From positions 153,596 through 217,595 of the forward strand of contig NW_019091391.1 of the NCBI RefSeq assembly GCF_001949145.1: a stretch of 64,000 bases of DNA, given 5' to 3'. The translations under genes and the position numbers were made by a program. Below are positions 60,601 through 64,000 of the stretch, in pieces. Position 1 is the first letter of the stretch. Each line of letters opens with the position of its first letter. The DNA is from Acanthaster planci. Taxonomy: Eukaryota; Echinodermata; Asteroidea; Valvatida; Acanthasteridae. The notes below the pieces were generated by a model that was not told the DNA's origin, did no database searches, and saw only the letters and a program-made list of their open reading frames with translations.

Positions 60601-62834
60601 ACACATGTACGTGTACTGTCCATGTACCAGTATTCAACCTTCTAGTCCTTCAACTGTATAGGATTACAAAGGCTCTAAGCCTGGCAATGAGGAGGCTGAG
60701 AAGAGGCAGAAAAAAATGTAATGGGCTGATAACCATGCCTCTGCCATGTCAGAGCTGAACAAAGACATCATGAATATGCAAGAGGGCCAGACTACTTTGT
60801 CTATCAATGGGGCGGGCATGTTGGCTCAATTTGTGAGGGGCTAGTGGTTGGCATTAAGCCTGGGCAATCGCACAGACCAGTAATCCTTTGACACTGGTAG
60901 GGATGGTTTGGCCTTTTCATCTGACTCATGTTGCTGGGTAATAGGCTGTGAAGAGCCCCACTACAAGAGTTTGTCAGGAGGGAACAGAATGGATAGAGAG
61001 GAGACTACATGAATGGAGCTTGGGAAAATCTGGCAACAATTGTTGGCAAATGTTGCACAATGGAGTGTGGCGATACAAAACTGCCTCATTAGCTCAAAAA
61101 ACAACTCCAACCAGACAGAATCGAGACAAAAAAAAAAGACCCAGAGATAACGGTATTTTTGACGCAACACATCTCCCCTCCACTGCCCTTTAGGCATCAA
61201 ACGGGCACAGCAAAGGAGAAAATTTGATAAATAAAACAAAGCCGTGAATAATGTTTCCCCCAAAGACCAAAGACTCCCAACATACATGCACAGGCCGGTT
61301 TTCAAGGAAATAATGTGCCAATGAGGGAACAGATGGCCGTGCCGATGAACCTGCTGGCACATCCTCGTCATACATCCCAACTCCAATTCCCCCCCTTTTT
61401 TCTTCTTCAAAGAGACACCATCCCAGACAAAAAAAAGAAGCCTCCATCCTCTGGACATTTGCATAAAAACTAAAAAAAAAGGGAAAAAAAAAGAAAAAAG
61501 GCGAGACATGCTGAGGGATGTCCAGATGCAAAACAAACAAAGAGATCATTTTGACAGAGATGCTCGGCAGATTTAAGGGAGATTACATGTGACACAAATT
61601 CCCCACTCCTCAAATTGTATGAAGCATCTGTGACCTCAACTCATTTATGCTGTTTTGAGAAACCCGTGCATTTTTTGGTCTGTGTGCTTTCAATGTGACA
61701 ATATTAAAGAGTGAAGCTTATTAAATATGTTTTAATGGCAACTGGTGTTTGCTTTCTTGTCTTGTAAATTTGCAAGCATTCAGAACTGTAACCAAACATA
61801 CAATTTAAAGGAGAAACAAAAACCCAGTGCATTTTTGTCAGTTTTGCCAATAACGAGATTTTAAAACCCTACTCCTGAAATGAGCATCTGAAGAGCAGTG
61901 ATTTAAGGAATTTTACAATTTTTTTCAGCAGAATTAAAGGAGATAACTGGACTTCCTGACAATCTGTGGCAGATGACTGATATTTTTCATAGCGCAATAA
62001 GGCATGTAGAGGAATAACGAATCTACATTTGGCAATTTTTTTACAAACCAGAGGCAGAAGATTGCCATAAGATTAAATTTTCATTGTGACTGAGACCAGC
62101 AACTACGCAGAGAGAAAGAGACGCACGCGTTCAACGTCGGCAACGCTTACACCAACATGTGCAGACATGTATTGATTCAAGTCAAGTCCACTTTTGTCTG
62201 CTTATTATAGTGATTGAGTAATTCTCATTTAGTGATCCGGCAATCAAACACGCCATCCTGAACAGAATATCAAAGTACGCTGTATTGGCTGTAAAATGCA
62301 ACCTCGACAACTCCGCACGTACTTGAGCTTTTTAAACTGACACGCACACACACAAAAACGAACAGAAAAAGGAAAGAAAAAAAAAAGACAAACCAATCCA
62401 AATATACCATGTTACCGCACTGCCTGCTTATTTGACAAGTGAATTCAATGGCTGAATTATTTCTTTACAAAGGATTATCGTTCAGTACAAAGTGCGCCTG
62501 ACAGGAAAAAAAGGCACAATGATACCGCGGAACAGAACACTGTTCGGAAATGAAAAGGCATCCCATACACAAAACCTTTATGCATGAAATATTTTGTCTG
62601 GTCTAGATAAAAAAAAGGGAAGGAGGGGGGGTTGTGGGGATGGTTGGGCTGGCATGCTGAAATGGTTTAGGGCAATTACGGTCAACACAAAGGGCTTGAG
62701 GGAGCCCTCCTTGTTTTCTGTTTGCATCGATTTAAAATTTCAGGAAATCTAGAAGAGATTGTGAAGTTATTGATCCAAGCGATCAGTGCTGTAGTGGAGA
62801 TCTCTTCAGACAGCAACCCTGGAAGCAGTTATTA
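60601..62834. other. Large-intron sequence, no gene recognised
   Basis: A minus-strand frame of about 190 codons (60,961-61,536) is Phe/Leu-rich because of A-rich plus-strand runs and has no recognisable homology. Remaining sequence is AT-rich and non-coding. Confidence 0.45.
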
Positions 62835-63203
62835 GGGCGGGTGGTAGTCAGGTAGGCCCTTTTCTTGCCATAAACCTCTAGGTCCCGGGGTTTGAATCCC
62901 ACCCGGGTCGAGATGTGGACTCAGTTTTCAGTCCCTGCCTACTCCTATAGGCTCTACCCACAAAATATTGGCTTTCCTCCTTCATCTGGGAGCAAAACTT
63001 TGGGTTTCAACAATAATACAACTATTGATGTTGTTTTCTGATAAACTGCGAAAGCAAAGTCACGGCTCCTTAATATCAAGTATGTCTTACATACTGGTTC
63101 TGTCACAAGCACAAAATATGAATGCCTTGAATGCTATCTTCTTTGCGTGAGAAAAAAACAAACACAAAAAAAACCCAACCCCAAACAAACCAACCAACCA
63201 ACA
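62835..63203 (+). mobile_element. tRNA-derived SINE
   Basis: The head has a pol III A-box-like GTGGTAGTCAGGTAGG (62,841-62,856) and a near-perfect B box GGTTTGAATCC (62,889-62,899; consensus GGTTCGANTCC) within a CCCGGG...CCCGGG stem. The A-B spacing is tRNA-like. A non-tRNA body follows, then an A/C-rich tail with an AACC repeat (about 63,186-63,203) that may be the 3' end. No intact cloverleaf acceptor stem is visible, so it is not a functional tRNA gene. The exact 3' border is uncertain. Confidence 0.65.
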
Positions 63204-64000
63204 AGAAAACCCACACTCTACAAAAAAGACAACCTTTCACAACACTCGAAGGGAACACTTGCATAAAGCCCATTCCACAACGGTCTGACACAAAATTAAA
63301 AGTCACAAAAATGTCACTTACATGTCCCAGCACTAAACTTACGAACAAAAAGTATAACTGTTCTTGGTCTAAAAATAAAGACAAAAGGGAACCATATTTC
63401 TTCAGGCCTCTGTGGCTATGTGGATAAAAAAAAAAATGGTGAAGGCACCATTTAATGGTGCAAACAGTTGCATCGTACATTTCATTAATCTTCCACAGAC
63501 AATAGGGAAAGACTGACGAATTATCTGATCGATAAACAGGCACGGGTAAATGATTAATCAATTTTTATGGAGCCACGCAATAGTATAATGACTTGCGTTC
63601 ACTCCGATTATCCTGGAACAATAAAATGGATAATGACCGTGAAAATGAAAACATGTTAAGTGTTTTCCGGCCTCCACAAAATGGATTTTAAATGAGACAA
63701 CAGCACTGTTTGTTCTGTCTAGGAAGTGAACTTTAAGGCCTTCTGCAGATACAGGTATTTTTCTGAGCATCATGTGACACTAGAGGGCGTTGCTGCTATT
63801 CTGTCTGTGCAGGTTTGCTCACTGATTGTCGGTCATTCAGTGATCAAACATTGCATCGCTTGTGGCCGGTGAAACACCTTGTAAACAACACAGACAACGA
63901 ATGGTTTGCACGTAATGACTGATGCCACACACGGGCGCATATGAAACAAAAACCTCCGTATTTGCCTAAAAATAGAATTTCCCTCTATAGATGACACAAG
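63204..64000. other. Large-intron or upstream sequence, nothing recognised
   Basis: AT-rich, short frames only; no exon of the ZMIZ N-terminus recognised up to the window edge. Confidence 0.5.

Noticed and set aside
60961-61536. Minus-strand 191-codon hydrophobic frame
   Set aside because: Phe/Leu/Lys richness reflects A-rich runs on the plus strand; no plausible membrane protein topology or homology.
62835-62910. A functional tRNA gene
   Set aside because: A and B boxes are present but there is no acceptor stem or proper anticodon arm, and SINE-like body follows.

Overview
This is an animal nuclear genomic window, almost all non-coding, built around the 3' two thirds of one multi-exon gene on the minus strand: the ZMIZ1/ZMIZ2 orthologue (PIAS-like transcriptional co-regulator with an SP-RING/MIZ zinc finger; related to fly tonalli). 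Its near-vertebrate protein sequence, roughly 40% GC, frequent TACATGTA palindromes, homopolymer G/C runs and invertebrate-type transposon debris suggest a marine invertebrate, most likely a deuterostome such as an echinoderm or hemichordate. The species cannot be fixed from the window.

Layout. 1-1.9 kb: decayed transposons (a minus-strand non-LTR reverse transcriptase fragment abutting a plus-strand Ty3/Gypsy integrase fragment, then an inverted-repeat element). 1.9-8.7 kb: AT-rich 3' flank with a 60-nt-arm palindromic MITE near 5.0-5.1 kb and no recognisable gene. 8,784-17,772: sixteen coding exons of the ZMIZ gene with compact introns (about 130-590 nt), joined in frame at every junction into 1,120 residues plus a partial first codon. 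They cover the Ala/Thr-Ala tract, two poly-Gln tracts, the conserved core, the SP-RING and a Pro-rich, acidic C-terminus. 17,773-64,000: at least 46 kb with no further recognisable coding exon. The N-terminal exons (roughly 97 residues in human ZMIZ1) should lie beyond the window, so this is best read as one very large 5' intron. It holds MITEs, a tRNA-derived SINE, tandem duplications, microsatellites, an assembly gap and several enhancer-like or splice-like signals.

Most interesting points: (1) the 801-nt exon carrying poly-Gln and TPGMPH repeats begins with a donor-like GTAAGC right after its acceptor and is phase 0-0, so recursive splicing could skip it in frame; (2) a CpG-dense patch at about 35.19-35.34 kb ends in a strong donor and has an ATG in the right phase to splice onto the first visible exon, a candidate alternative promoter for an N-terminally shortened protein; (3) the two sides of the 596-N gap carry the same sequence, so the gap is probably an assembly artefact. 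I saw no clearly novel molecular system, and all regulatory calls in the intron are inference.
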